A stretch of 34,303 nucleotides of DNA. Origin: Dokdonia sp. (lineage in GTDB: Bacteria; Bacteroidota; Bacteroidia; Flavobacteriales; Flavobacteriaceae). Location of the stretch: NCBI GenBank assembly GCA_023299935.1, contig JALZVV010000023.1:1-34303 (forward strand), read 5' to 3'. Under the pieces are notes generated by a model. It saw nothing but the letters and a program-made list of their open reading frames with translations, ran no database searches and was not told where the DNA came from. Positions 10,363 through 20,236 of this stretch are shown here, one piece after another. Each line of letters starts with the position of its first letter. Positions within the stretch are counted from its first letter, which is position 1. The translations under genes and the position numbers were made by a program.

Positions 10363-11181
10363 CTACCAATCATTATTATTTTCATAACCTAATTGTATCA
10401 ATAAGTCTCCGGCATATTCTTTAAAAGCAGCTTTCTCTTCTTCTTGAAAATAATTCTTCCAATCCCCTTTAATGCCCTTACGCAAAAAACTTTTTGTGCT
10501 CTCTTCTCCTTTAGTTCTTTTCGTTTGATTTTCAAAGGAAAACTTTTGAACTACAGCCTTAAGGCGTTCTTTATCTATATCCGTCTTATTAAAAAAATCT
10601 TTGATCAAATTTTCTAATGTGCGCTCGGCATCTTCAAGTAAGTCTTCATAACGCACAATATAAACTTTAGGATTGTTTTGAGCCACTTTCAACCATATGC
10701 TATTATACTCTTGCCAGTTTCCCGGAAAAACAAATCTCCTCATCTTAGATAATTTATGCTCATAAGAATACTTCATATATGAAAGAATATTTTTCTGGAC
10801 ATTCTCATAATCTGTAAAGCCTACTTCCTTTCTGTGATAATTCACATTATGCACTTCTTTTTTATTTTTATCATTCCAAACAAGCTGATGATGATAAAAA
10901 GAAATAAGCACATCGCGTCCGTCTCTCACTAAATATATAACCTTATTGTTCTTACCTATATGTTTAGGCAAATAATGCCCGTGCATTAAGGATTTCTTCA
11001 TTACAGGAAATTCATTTCTAGGAAAAGGAATGTCCAGATATTCTGACACAAGTTGTCCAAGCCACGTCCCTCCAGACTTAGGATACTCTACCAACACTAC
11101 AGAATTATTTTTTGTCGTGATTGTATTTAGATACGTAAGTCTAACGACCTGCTCTAGTTTATTTGTTAATAGGTTTCCCAC
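10363..11181 (-). CDS. Sulfotransferase domain protein (PAPS-dependent type)
   Basis: 272 aa; 5'-phosphosulfate-binding-like VEYPKSGGTWLGQLV, VIYLVRDGRDVLISFYHHQ, KVYIVRYEDLLEDAERTLENL, C-terminal FLRKGIKGDWKNYF. Confidence 0.9.
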   Translation of the reverse strand: MGNLLTNKLEQVVRLTYLNTITTKNNSVVLVEYPKSGGTWLGQLVSEYLDIPFPRNEFPVMKKSLMHGHYLPKHIGKNNKVIYLVRDGRDVLISFYHHQLVWNDKNKKEVHNVNYHRKEVGFTDYENVQKNILSYMKYSYEHKLSKMRRFVFPGNWQEYNSIWLKVAQNNPKVYIVRYEDLLEDAERTLENLIKDFFNKTDIDKERLKAVVQKFSFENQTKRTKGEESTKSFLRKGIKGDWKNYFQEEEKAAFKEYAGDLLIQLGYENNNDW

Positions 11182-11193
11182 TAATTAATTTTT

Positions 11194-12531
11194 TTAACCA
11201 AACGGCTTAAGCCAAGTTTTTAAATATAAAAAATTCAATATTGCCCTTGATTGTAAGAGAAAATTAGTTCTAGTCTTACCAAAAAGAGCATTGACAAAAT
11301 AACCTGATATCGCATAAGATATTAAGGTTGCATAGGCTGCTCCCAACAAGCCAAACTTTTTGATAAAAATAAGATTAAGCACAACATTAGTTATTGCCCC
11401 TGCAACTAATCGAATACTCGAGAATTTTTCTAGATTCTCGTTTAAATAATATCCCCAAGAACCATTACTTAAGAAAACAAAAATAATCGACCAAATATAA
11501 ATCGTAAGTATCCCGCTGCTCTCAATATAGGCTTCGCCAAATAAGAATTTTACTATTACAGTCGAAAATAAAGTAAATACTACTGATGCCACAATAGCAA
11601 TCTTCATTAAGAGATTGTAAAGTTGTTGTAATCTATTTAAAAACTGTTCTTGGCTTGATTTTTTAAGCTTTACAAGGGACGGAAATATAGATTGGGTTAT
11701 GGCTACCGTAACAAATAACCATACACTACAGATTTTAACGGCTGCACTATATAAACCTACTGCTCTTTCTCCCATAAATTCCTTAATCATTACTTGATCA
11801 ATCTTCATGTAAATAGCTGTAGCAATAGTGCCTATTATTAAAAACCAACTTCTTGATAGCAGGCTTTTTGCAGTACCCCAACTAAACTCCCATTTTGCTA
11901 TTATTAGCCCTTCTCTTCCATAAAAATAGATGAAGCCCACAGCGCATAATAAAGTTTCAATACAATATACACCAGCAAAATAGATTAATTCTGCCTTGGC
12001 AATAATGAGACCAATCTTTATCAATGCGCTTATAACAACCATTGCCATATTAACCCAAGTAATGGGTTTACTCGCCACTTTACTTTGAAAATAAAAATCT
12101 ATTCCATTAAAGCTTTGAAAAATTACTGAAAAAGTAATCAGCCATATTATCCAGTTAACCCTATCTGTGTTATTAAGAAGTGATAATGTTAACAATATGA
12201 GTAAAGACATCGCTATAAACCCCCCGATACGCAAGCCAAATGTGGTCCCAAGAATTTTATCTCTCGATGCTCCCTTGTTAACAAGGTCTTTTACTACAAT
12301 TTGATCCAGTCCTAAGGTAGCAATAGCAGTAAACAAGAAGACTAATGAATAAGCATAATTGAGTAGCCCAAAATCTTCAGGGCCTAAGTATCTGGCAACC
12401 CATAAACCTACTAAAAAGGCTTCTGCCGCTCGTAATCCTTTTTCTGAAAAAAGCCAAAAAGCATTATTTGCATATTTCAGGGAGCCTTCTCCACCCCCTA
12501 GCTTGCTTAATACCTTTTTTATGATGGACAT
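11194..12531 (-). CDS. Polysaccharide flippase (Wzx/MATE-like)
   Basis: 445 aa polytopic; WLFSEKGLRAAEAFLVGLWVARYLGPEDFGLLNYA, MKIDQVMIKEFMGERAVGLYSAAVKI. Confidence 0.92.
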   Translation of the reverse strand: MSIIKKVLSKLGGGEGSLKYANNAFWLFSEKGLRAAEAFLVGLWVARYLGPEDFGLLNYAYSLVFLFTAIATLGLDQIVVKDLVNKGASRDKILGTTFGLRIGGFIAMSLLILLTLSLLNNTDRVNWIIWLITFSVIFQSFNGIDFYFQSKVASKPITWVNMAMVVISALIKIGLIIAKAELIYFAGVYCIETLLCAVGFIYFYGREGLIIAKWEFSWGTAKSLLSRSWFLIIGTIATAIYMKIDQVMIKEFMGERAVGLYSAAVKICSVWLFVTVAITQSIFPSLVKLKKSSQEQFLNRLQQLYNLLMKIAIVASVVFTLFSTVIVKFLFGEAYIESSGILTIYIWSIIFVFLSNGSWGYYLNENLEKFSSIRLVAGAITNVVLNLIFIKKFGLLGAAYATLISYAISGYFVNALFGKTRTNFLLQSRAILNFLYLKTWLKPFG

Positions 12532-12541
12532 ATACTTTCTA

Positions 12542-13609
12542 TTATGCCTGATTAGTTCTTAAATACCACTCGTAAACTCTCTTTACTCCCTCTCTTAATT
12601 CAACAGTATGTTTCCATCCCAAATCATTTAGTTTAGTGACATTAGTTACCTTTCTTAAGGTGCCATCAGGTTTTTCTGTATTGAAAACAAGACTGCCTTC
12701 AAAACCTACTATTTCCTTGATGAGTAGTGCCAATTCCTTAATAGATATATCCTCTCCCGTACCAATGTTTATATGCGTATTACGCACTTGTTCAAGATCT
12801 TGAGAAACATCAGAGAAGTCTCTGTTATTCATAATATATACACAAGCATCTGCGAGATCTTCACTCCATAAAAATTCTCTTCGGGGTTTGCCAGAGCCCC
12901 ATATTTCAACTTCTTTGCCAGAAATCCCATGAGTATTCAAGATTTCTTCCGCTTTCGCGAAAGCCTTAACTCCAAGATTATGCATAACCTCATCCTTTTT
13001 AACTTGTGACAGGAGTTTTGCAAGATGCATTTTTCGAATTAATGCAGGTAAGACATGTGATTTCTCTAAATCAAAATTATCATTGAAACCATATAAGTTT
13101 GTAGGCATAACTGCCATAAAATTAGTTTCATACTGAAGGTTATAGCTTTCACACAATTTTATTCCTGCAATTTTTGCAATAGCATAAGGTTCATTGGTAT
13201 ACTCCAGCGGCCCAGTGAGTAGGCTATTCTCTACCATAGGTTGTGGTGCTTCTTTAGGATAAATACAGGTGCTACCTAAGAATAGCAGCTTTTTAACACC
13301 ATTCACAAAGCTTTGATGAATCACATTGTTTTGAATCATCAGGTTCGTGTAAATAAAGTCTCCTCTGTAAATATTGTTAGCAAGAATCCCACCTACTTTT
13401 GCTGCGGCCAGGAACACATATTCTGGTTTTTCACTCTCAAAAAATTGCTTTACCGCAACAGAATCTACAAGATCTAACTCTGCATGCGCACGTACAATCA
13501 AGTTAGTAAATCCCTTGCTTTTTAGTGTTTTAAGAATGGCGCTCCCTACAAGTCCGCTATGGCCAGCGATATAAATTCTTGCGTCCTTCTGCATCATTGG
13601 ACTACTCAA
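12542..13609 (-). CDS. fcl: GDP-L-fucose synthase
   Basis: 355 aa; [77 protein letters not shown]. Confidence 0.95.
   Translation of the reverse strand: MSSPMMQKDARIYIAGHSGLVGSAILKTLKSKGFTNLIVRAHAELDLVDSVAVKQFFESEKPEYVFLAAAKVGGILANNIYRGDFIYTNLMIQNNVIHQSFVNGVKKLLFLGSTCIYPKEAPQPMVENSLLTGPLEYTNEPYAIAKIAGIKLCESYNLQYETNFMAVMPTNLYGFNDNFDLEKSHVLPALIRKMHLAKLLSQVKKDEVMHNLGVKAFAKAEEILNTHGISGKEVEIWGSGKPRREFLWSEDLADACVYIMNNRDFSDVSQDLEQVRNTHINIGTGEDISIKELALLIKEIVGFEGSLVFNTEKPDGTLRKVTNVTKLNDLGWKHTVELREGVKRVYEWYLRTNQA
12951..12964. repeat. GCTTTCGCGAAAGC palindrome, copy 3
   Basis: Exact 14-mer in fcl, AFAKA frame. Confidence 0.95.
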
Positions 13610-14717
13610 AGTAGTTAAGTGTTCTGTAACCTCCTTGTTTGAGGTAATTCTGTTTTTGCATCAGCATCAGGTCACTTTCCATCATCTCTTTGACTAAATC
13701 TTGTAACTGAAACTCTGGTTTCCATCCCAGCTTATTATATGCTTTTGTCGCATCTCCTATAAGCAAATCTACTTCGGTAGGCCTAAAATACTTCTCATCT
13801 ACGGCCACAACTTCTTTGCCTATTTTCACTTGATATTCAGGGTTTGAAGAAGACTTTACTATTGCCTTTTCTTGAGCTCCTTCTCCAGAAAACTCTAATG
13901 TAACTCCTATGTGGGAAAACGCCATAATAACAAAATCTCTAACGGTAGTTGTTTCTCCTGTAGCAATTACCCAATCCTCCGGTTCTTCTGCTTGAAGAAT
14001 TAGCCACATCATCTTTACATAATCCTTTGCATGACCCCAATCACGTTTTGCGTCTAGGTTTCCTAAAAATAATTTTTCTTGTAATCCTAAGCCAATTCGA
14101 GCAGTAGCTCTTGTTATTTTACGAGTTACAAAGGTTTCTCCTCGTACTGGAGATTCGTGATTAAATAGTATCCCATTGCAAGCAAACATATTATATGCTT
14201 CTCTATGATTTACCGTGGCCCAATAGGCATATAGTTTTGCAACAGCATAAGGACTTCTAGGATAAAATGGCGTAGCTTCCGATTGAGGAACTTCTTGCAC
14301 TTTACCATATAATTCTGAAGTAGAAGCTTGATAAATTTTTGTTTTAGATTCCATTCCTAGGGTTCGTACCGCTTCTAGCAGCCTCAAAGCGCCCAGCCCA
14401 TCGACATTTGCTGTATATTCTGGCATCTCAAAAGAAACCTGAACATGGCTCATTGCTCCAAGATTATAAATCTCATCGGGTTGAGCTTGTTGGATGATGC
14501 GTAACAAATTTGATCCGTCTGTGAGGTCTCCATAATGGAGAAAAAAGTTTTGATTTTCTATATGCGGATCCTGATATAAATGGTCTATTCGATCTGTATT
14601 AAATAGAGAAGATCTACGTTTTATCCCATGTACTTCATATCCCTTTTTTAACAGAAACTCACTGAGATATGCCCCGTCCTGACCAGTTACTCCAGTAATT
14701 AATGCTACTTTTTTCAT
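13602..14717 (-). CDS. gmd: GDP-mannose 4,6-dehydratase
   Basis: 371 aa; [71 protein letters not shown]. Confidence 0.97.
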   Translation of the reverse strand: MKKVALITGVTGQDGAYLSEFLLKKGYEVHGIKRRSSLFNTDRIDHLYQDPHIENQNFFLHYGDLTDGSNLLRIIQQAQPDEIYNLGAMSHVQVSFEMPEYTANVDGLGALRLLEAVRTLGMESKTKIYQASTSELYGKVQEVPQSEATPFYPRSPYAVAKLYAYWATVNHREAYNMFACNGILFNHESPVRGETFVTRKITRATARIGLGLQEKLFLGNLDAKRDWGHAKDYVKMMWLILQAEEPEDWVIATGETTTVRDFVIMAFSHIGVTLEFSGEGAQEKAIVKSSSNPEYQVKIGKEVVAVDEKYFRPTEVDLLIGDATKAYNKLGWKPEFQLQDLVKEMMESDLMLMQKQNYLKQGGYRTLNYFE

Positions 14718-14747
14718 TATTATCGGTATATAAATCCTTAAAGCAAA

Positions 14748-15755
14748 TTATAAATAATTTTCGTCTACTAGTCGTTGTTTTAAGGCAGAAAACCCATAAA
14801 TCATTCCCGCTATTAAAAGAAAAAGAAAAAGAAATAAAATAGGGTAATAAATATATTTCTTATCGGTAACCCTTCTGTCTTCTACAATCTGAATATCTCC
14901 TATGGCAATGATCGCCTCATTGGCGGTAATAAAGTCATTCTTTAAGGCTTCTGCTTCTACAATTAAATCGTTTTTCAATTCAAAGACTCCATTAAAATCT
15001 ATATCCGTTTGATTACTGTAAAAAGATAGTTCGTCTGTATTTTGGGAAACAGCACGCAAACTTCCAGAATAATCACTAATTAATATATTCATCTGTTCCA
15101 AGGTCTGATCGTTAGCTGCAATTCTTTCTTTTTGATTTGCCCTGTATCCAGATTTTATAGAGGCTATTTCAGGTTGATTATTGATATAGTTGAAGAGATT
15201 ATTAACAATATTTTTATCCCTTCCTATCATTCCTACTTCAAGCTTATGATATTTATAATTAGAGAAAAAACGATCCGACGCAAACAATTCTCCATCTACT
15301 TCTACACTTAATTCTTTAAGTATTGGAGTAAGGGTGCTTCCTCTACTGTCACTTTCAGATATACCAACTAAAAGAGACACTACATCTATTATTGGGGTGA
15401 TATTAGCATTTATTAATGCATTCCCATTGCCTCCTAAATCATACTCCGAAATAAACGCACTATCACCATCTGATATTTTTGTTGTTACCTGCTCAATAGT
15501 GTTGTACACATATGCTTGGCTATCAAAATTAGTCTTAACAATAATGGTTGCCTTATTCAAAGTAGGTGTGTTAGTCTTAATCCCTAAAACAACACCTGAA
15601 ATAATGAGTAAAAGGGCTGCCCACCAAAATTTAATAATAAAATCTACAGCCTTAAAGAATAATGCTAATACATTGTAAAACCATCTTTTAAAAAGAGAGA
15701 AAATGTCGGATAAATCTAGTTCATCAATAGCTTTATCTGCTTTTGAATTACTCAT
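14748..15755 (-). CDS. Wzz-like polysaccharide chain-length determinant (PCP) candidate
   Basis: 335 aa; N-terminal TM (FWWAALLLIISGVVLGI) and C-terminal TM (YYPILFLFLFLLIAGMIYGFSAL) with periplasmic middle; no kinase motif; directly upstream of gmd. Confidence 0.6.
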   Translation of the reverse strand: MSNSKADKAIDELDLSDIFSLFKRWFYNVLALFFKAVDFIIKFWWAALLLIISGVVLGIKTNTPTLNKATIIVKTNFDSQAYVYNTIEQVTTKISDGDSAFISEYDLGGNGNALINANITPIIDVVSLLVGISESDSRGSTLTPILKELSVEVDGELFASDRFFSNYKYHKLEVGMIGRDKNIVNNLFNYINNQPEIASIKSGYRANQKERIAANDQTLEQMNILISDYSGSLRAVSQNTDELSFYSNQTDIDFNGVFELKNDLIVEAEALKNDFITANEAIIAIGDIQIVEDRRVTDKKYIYYPILFLFLFLLIAGMIYGFSALKQRLVDENYL

Positions 15756-15785
15756 ATGTGATTGGTTGTTATGGTTAATGCTTTA

Positions 15786-17474
15786 TTAAAGCTTAAATAT
15801 ATAATATAATATCTTTTCTGTAATCAAATACGTGGGTTTTACACCTGTTGCTCCCAAACCTCCCGAGGCTAGTGTACTTCCCGTCTCTAAGGGGTTGTCA
15901 GAAGCATAATAAGCATATAACACTTCTACATCTTCCTTAATATTCCCTCTTAGTTTTGAAGCGGCTTGTATAGCTTTTTGATAATGAGCCCCTTCCATCT
16001 CTAATCCAATCACGTTCCAGGTACTGTAATGAAAGAATTTTAATATATCTCTGTTTTGAAGAGAGGTCCCTAATACAGTAACCATTGCTCCCTCATAAAC
16101 ACCAATATTGTGACCTACTAAGTCTTCTTTCTTAAGGCTGTTTTTAAAAGGATAGTTATCTGCTGTACCCTCAAATAAGTGTGCAGAAGGAATCATAATA
16201 TCACCCTTCCCTCCTTCTAAGATGCCTGCTTTACCCATAATTGAGATAGAGTCTACATCTAAATAGGTTACCTCTATATCATCTACAAGAGGTTTAAGCA
16301 ACTCTTCCATCGTTTCATAGGCTTGCTCTCCAAACGCATAATCCATTACTACAAGCACTGGTCGCTTCTCTTCTGGAACAGTAATATCACAAAAATGATT
16401 ATCTCCTACTTGTAATCTACAGGTATCAAATATCTGAACATTGATATTTGTACCGCTTTCATCCGGTATAAATATCATTCCGTTCTGTAACGCAGTTTTC
16501 TCAATTTTAGTGCGCATTTTACCATTTTCCTCTTTACTGAGCATTTCATAAATATCCAGCTTAGATTTTTTAGCTAATTCATTTTTAAATGCCAGCGGAG
16601 TAAATAGCGTATTCATTACGCTATGCATATTTGCACTAATGATGTGTAAAGGTCTATGCAGTAATTCCTTTTCCTTAAGTGTTTTCTTAATGTTTTTTGC
16701 CCAAACTTCACCATGTAGATGGTGACCAAGACGTTCTCTTAGCACTGGACTAAAAGTCACCGTTCTTTTAGTTTGCTCAGTATCCTCAAGAATAGCGAGT
16801 TTTCCTAGCCAATATATAATCTCTAAAAAGCGACGTGGATTGCCTTTTGTATTAAATTCTGGAGCAATATCATTTACCTCTTCAAAGGTTCTTCCTAAGA
16901 TATTTGCTGTATGGGTTATAGCTATTTCTCGCTCTTTCTTAGTCAACTTAGCTTTCGCAAGCACAGCCTTTTCAAGCTTTTGCCAATCTCTAGTTAGGTC
17001 TCCTCTTTCATTAATGAGAACTCTTTTCATTATCTTATGAGACTCAATAAATAAGAAGGTAAGATGTGTAAGAATATCATAAATTTCAGATCTGCCTCTT
17101 GTCACTTCAATATTCATCTGTTCCTCGTCTATACGGTAGCAATTTCTCCTCCGTTTACGAGGTATTATAGGTTCAAATAAACTGTCTTGATATCCCTCAT
17201 CGCTAGTAAGATTTATAAAGCGACATTCTTCTATGCGTATAGGAAGACGGTCTATAACATATAAGAGGCCTTTTAGTTCTACTTTTTCTTCGGCTATGGT
17301 ACCATATATTTCTGGGCGCAGGATAAGCAATGCCTCTCTAAGTGCCTCCCCAGAAATACCCATGGGTTTATAAAATCCTCGATTAAAAAGATGGCGCATT
17401 GTGATATACAAGCGCTCTATTGCTGCACTACTTTCTTGAGACCTTGTGCGGCTTTGTGGTTTGATTGTACTCAT
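15786..17474 (-). CDS. Conserved Bacteroidota protein of unknown function (possibly DUF6909); C-terminal half resembles a nucleoside-phosphorylase-like fold
   Basis: 562 aa ORF; C-terminal motifs KAGILEGGKGDIMIPSAHLFEG, IGVYEGAMVTVLGTSLQ, WNVIGLEMEGAHYQKAIQAASK are reminiscent of PNP/UDP-phosphorylase proteins. Confidence 0.6.
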   Translation of the reverse strand: MSTIKPQSRTRSQESSAAIERLYITMRHLFNRGFYKPMGISGEALREALLILRPEIYGTIAEEKVELKGLLYVIDRLPIRIEECRFINLTSDEGYQDSLFEPIIPRKRRRNCYRIDEEQMNIEVTRGRSEIYDILTHLTFLFIESHKIMKRVLINERGDLTRDWQKLEKAVLAKAKLTKKEREIAITHTANILGRTFEEVNDIAPEFNTKGNPRRFLEIIYWLGKLAILEDTEQTKRTVTFSPVLRERLGHHLHGEVWAKNIKKTLKEKELLHRPLHIISANMHSVMNTLFTPLAFKNELAKKSKLDIYEMLSKEENGKMRTKIEKTALQNGMIFIPDESGTNINVQIFDTCRLQVGDNHFCDITVPEEKRPVLVVMDYAFGEQAYETMEELLKPLVDDIEVTYLDVDSISIMGKAGILEGGKGDIMIPSAHLFEGTADNYPFKNSLKKEDLVGHNIGVYEGAMVTVLGTSLQNRDILKFFHYSTWNVIGLEMEGAHYQKAIQAASKLRGNIKEDVEVLYAYYASDNPLETGSTLASGGLGATGVKPTYLITEKILYYIFKL

Positions 17475-17491
17475 ATAAAGGACGAAGATAC

Positions 17492-18988
17492 TTAATCTAC
17501 TACTAATGCATCTGCTATCTTTCGGTCATTTGAGAGCCTTGGTATTTTATTTTGACCCCCTAATTTCCCTACCGATTTCATATAATTGTTGAACCCTTCT
17601 TTAGGGACTGCCGTTATTTTTAATGACTGCAGTACTTTGCCTTCTATAAGATCAAAATAATAGCTGTTTTGTGCTTGTAGTGACTGGTCTAACGCTTTCG
17701 CGAAAGCATCCATAATACCCGCTCCCTTGGGCTCATTTTCAAACTCTATAAACCATTCATGATATGGCAAACCTTCTTGAGGAGTAATTTGCGGTGCCAC
17801 CGTAAATTCATTTATTCTAATTGTTGTGCCTTGCAAGGCATCTTGCATAGCATACTCGACTTCCTTGCCAATCACGTGCTCCCCAAAAGCAGATATAAAA
17901 TGCTTTATACGACCGGAAACAATTACTCGATAAGGGAAAATACTTGTAAATTGTATGGTATCGCCTAGATTGTAGGCCCACAAACCGGCCGTGGTAGAAA
18001 TAATCATCACATAATTTACGTCAACCTCAACATCTTTTAGTGTTATTCTCTCTGGATTCTCCTCAAAAAAACTATCTGCCTTCACAAACTCATAAAAAAT
18101 ACCGCTGTCCAACTGAAGCAACATTCCTTTTTCTCCTTGCTTATCTTGAAAAGCAAAAAACCCTTCACTAGCAGGGTAAAGTTCTATACTATCTACTTTC
18201 CTGCCTATCATGTTTTCAAACTTCGCCCGATAGGGCTCATAATTTACACCTCCATAAATAAAGAGATTAAAATTTTTAAAAAGCTCTCCTACAGGCTTCT
18301 TTGTTTGTGCCATGAGCTTCTCAAAATACATCTGTACCCAAGATGGAATACCGCTTATGATAGTCATATCCTGATGAGCGGTTTCTGCTACAATTGCATC
18401 TACTTTGGTCTCCCAATCTTCTATGCAATTCGTATCCCAACTAGGCAATCTATTTTTTTGAAGATAATTAGGCACATAATGCGCAACGATACCGGAAAGT
18501 CTGCCAATTTTAACACCATTCTTCTCTTCTACCTCTGGGCTCCCTTGTAAGAAAATCATCTTACCGTCTACAAAATCTGTTTTACCTGTCTCTGCGATAT
18601 AGCATAGAATAGCATTACGTGCTGTATCAGGATGCGTAGATATGCTCTCCTTAGTGAGCGGTATATATTTTGCTCCAGAGGTTGTTCCAGAAGTCTTGGC
18701 AAAATAAAGCGGTTTACCCGGCCATAACACATCAGATTCTCCAGATACTACACGCTCAAAATAGGTTTTTAACTGCTCATAATCTCTTATAGGCACGCTA
18801 GCTACAAAGTCATTATGGGTTTGAATACTATCAAACTGGTGATCATTTCCAAATTCTGTGAACTGAGCGGCGTCTATTAGGTTTTTAAAAACTTTTTCTT
18901 GAGTAGCTATTGGGTTTTTTGCCCAAGCATCTATTTTGCGCTGGATGCGGCTAGCAAAAATTTTAGCGGCAAGTGATTTAATTGACAT
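17492..18988 (-). CDS. GH3 auxin-responsive promoter family protein (acyl-adenylase fold)
   Basis: 498 aa; YFAKTSGTTSGAKYIPLTKES, YPASEGFFAFQ, LWAYNLGDTIQFTSIFPYRVIVSGRIKHFISAFGEHVIGKEVEYAM. Confidence 0.92.
   Translation of the reverse strand: MSIKSLAAKIFASRIQRKIDAWAKNPIATQEKVFKNLIDAAQFTEFGNDHQFDSIQTHNDFVASVPIRDYEQLKTYFERVVSGESDVLWPGKPLYFAKTSGTTSGAKYIPLTKESISTHPDTARNAILCYIAETGKTDFVDGKMIFLQGSPEVEEKNGVKIGRLSGIVAHYVPNYLQKNRLPSWDTNCIEDWETKVDAIVAETAHQDMTIISGIPSWVQMYFEKLMAQTKKPVGELFKNFNLFIYGGVNYEPYRAKFENMIGRKVDSIELYPASEGFFAFQDKQGEKGMLLQLDSGIFYEFVKADSFFEENPERITLKDVEVDVNYVMIISTTAGLWAYNLGDTIQFTSIFPYRVIVSGRIKHFISAFGEHVIGKEVEYAMQDALQGTTIRINEFTVAPQITPQEGLPYHEWFIEFENEPKGAGIMDAFAKALDQSLQAQNSYYFDLIEGKVLQSLKITAVPKEGFNNYMKSVGKLGGQNKIPRLSNDRKIADALVVD
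17694..17707. repeat. GCTTTCGCGAAAGC palindrome, copy 4
   Basis: Exact 14-mer in the GH3 gene, AFAKA frame. Confidence 0.95.
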
Positions 18989-19854
18989 TAGTTAAAATCT
19001 ATAAAGTCTATAGGGTTAATGGGATATCCATCTGCCCAAAGTTCAAAATGAAGATGAGGTCCCGTAGAGAGCTCTCCCGTATTTCCTACCGTCGCAATAA
19101 CTTCTCCTGCGGTTACTAACTCTCCCTGGATTTTGGCTAAAGACTCGTTATGTTTATACACCGTAATTAAGTCGTTATCGTGTCTTAAAATAATAACGTG
19201 GCCCGTTTCTGCAGTCCATTCTGCAAAGATTACAATACCATCTGCAGCAGCAAGAACAGGAGCACCTTTCTCTGCCACAATATCCAAGGCATAGTGCTTA
19301 TCTCTTATGCTATAGCTTTGAGAAATGATTCCATTGATAGGCGTGAACAAGGCGATCTCGCTTCCAGAACTGGCGCTTTGAAATAGATTATACTTATCTT
19401 CTTGAGCTACGGTTTCTCTAAGTAAGGAATCCGCTCTTGAAGTCTCGACTTCTAGTTCGTCTGAAGTAAAAACCTGTTCTTGTATAGAGTCTCTATCAAA
19501 TTCTATAATGGCTACATCTCCTGTTAACACGTTTTTTATAGAGCCATAATATTGCTCATTGACACGTATAATATTTTGAAGAGAATCTGTTTTTGCCAGT
19601 AATATCCTGGCATCTTTTTTAAGAGCCGCACTAGAATAACCTGGAATATATTCCCGCAAAGGAGTAAACGCAATAAGCAAAGTTGTTAGGCCTATAAGTA
19701 GGATAGCGGCAACGCCAGAAAGAATAAATACATTGAGGCGTGTGAGTTTAAAAGAAAGGCGTTCTTCAAAAGAGTCTTCATTAAGTATCACAAGTCTATA
19801 CTTGTGAAGCAGCTTCTTGGCTATTTTTTTTCTCTTGCTTGTCTTAGCATTCAT
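18988..19854 (-). CDS. M23 family metallopeptidase (LytM-like, membrane-anchored)
   Basis: ORF 18988..19863; likely start is internal Met at 19854 (MNAKTSKRKK); HYALDIVAEKGAPVLAAADGIV and STGPHLHFELW signatures. Confidence 0.93.
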   Translation of the reverse strand: MNAKTSKRKKIAKKLLHKYRLVILNEDSFEERLSFKLTRLNVFILSGVAAILLIGLTTLLIAFTPLREYIPGYSSAALKKDARILLAKTDSLQNIIRVNEQYYGSIKNVLTGDVAIIEFDRDSIQEQVFTSDELEVETSRADSLLRETVAQEDKYNLFQSASSGSEIALFTPINGIISQSYSIRDKHYALDIVAEKGAPVLAAADGIVIFAEWTAETGHVIILRHDNDLITVYKHNESLAKIQGELVTAGEVIATVGNTGELSTGPHLHFELWADGYPINPIDFIDFN

Positions 19855-19860
19855 ACTATG

Positions 19861-19868
19861 CAAATATA
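19861..19868 (-). promoter_or_regulatory. Putative -7 element (TATATTTG) for the M23-led operon
   Basis: TAnnTTTG match just upstream of the likely ATG at 19854. Confidence 0.45.
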
Positions 19869-19942
19869 CTATCTCCCTTTATTTCATTTCTTGTTAGCAT
19901 ACTAAAATTACCAGAATTACCCTCTTGATGCGTATTTCTTAC

Positions 19943-19950
19943 TATCTTTG
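19943..19950 (+). promoter_or_regulatory. Putative -7 element (TATCTTTG) for tatA
   Basis: TAnnTTTG match about 20 bp upstream of ATG 19970. Confidence 0.45.
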
Positions 19951-19969
19951 TATTTCTAAATCGAATATT

Positions 19970-20158
19970 ATGAGTTTTTTGGGTATTTTTTTAGGCATGA
20001 TAGGGCCTTGGCAGATAGGGCTTATTGTTTTAGTGGTACTACTCCTTTTTGGAGGAAAGAAAATACCAGAAATGATGCGTGGACTAGGAGGAGGTATCAA
20101 GGAGTTTAAAAAAGCTTCTAAAGACGAAGATGATCCGCAAATAAAAGAAGAAAACTAG
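19970..20158 (+). CDS. tatA: Twin-arginine translocase subunit TatA/TatE family
   Basis: Likely start is Met at 19970 (MSFLGIFLGMIGPWQIGLIVLVVLLLFGGKKIPEMMRGLGGGIKEFKKA). Confidence 0.93.
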   Translation: MSFLGIFLGMIGPWQIGLIVLVVLLLFGGKKIPEMMRGLGGGIKEFKKASKDEDDPQIKEEN

Positions 20159-20181
20159 AACACTATCGTTCTATTACATAT

Positions 20182-20209
20182 AAAAAGCCACGCAATGCGT
20201 GGCTTTTTT
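20182..20209. terminator. Rho-independent (possibly bidirectional) terminator between convergent tatA and DUF4837 genes
   Basis: AAAAAGCCACGC-AAT-GCGTGGCTTTTTT: 7-bp GC stem, A-tract before and T-tract after, located between convergent ORFs. Confidence 0.9.
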
Positions 20210-20236
20210 GTGTTATAAATACCAATAAACGAATAC

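Noticed and set aside
10840-10860. TTATGCACT, a DnaA-box-like 9-mer
   Set aside because: Single one-mismatch match inside the sulfotransferase gene; expected by chance.
15334-15678. 114-aa + strand ORF antisense to the Wzz-like gene
   Set aside because: Shadow ORF within a better supported coding frame.
18137-18550. 137-aa + strand ORF antisense to the GH3 gene
   Set aside because: Shadow ORF; no plausible domain or promoter context.
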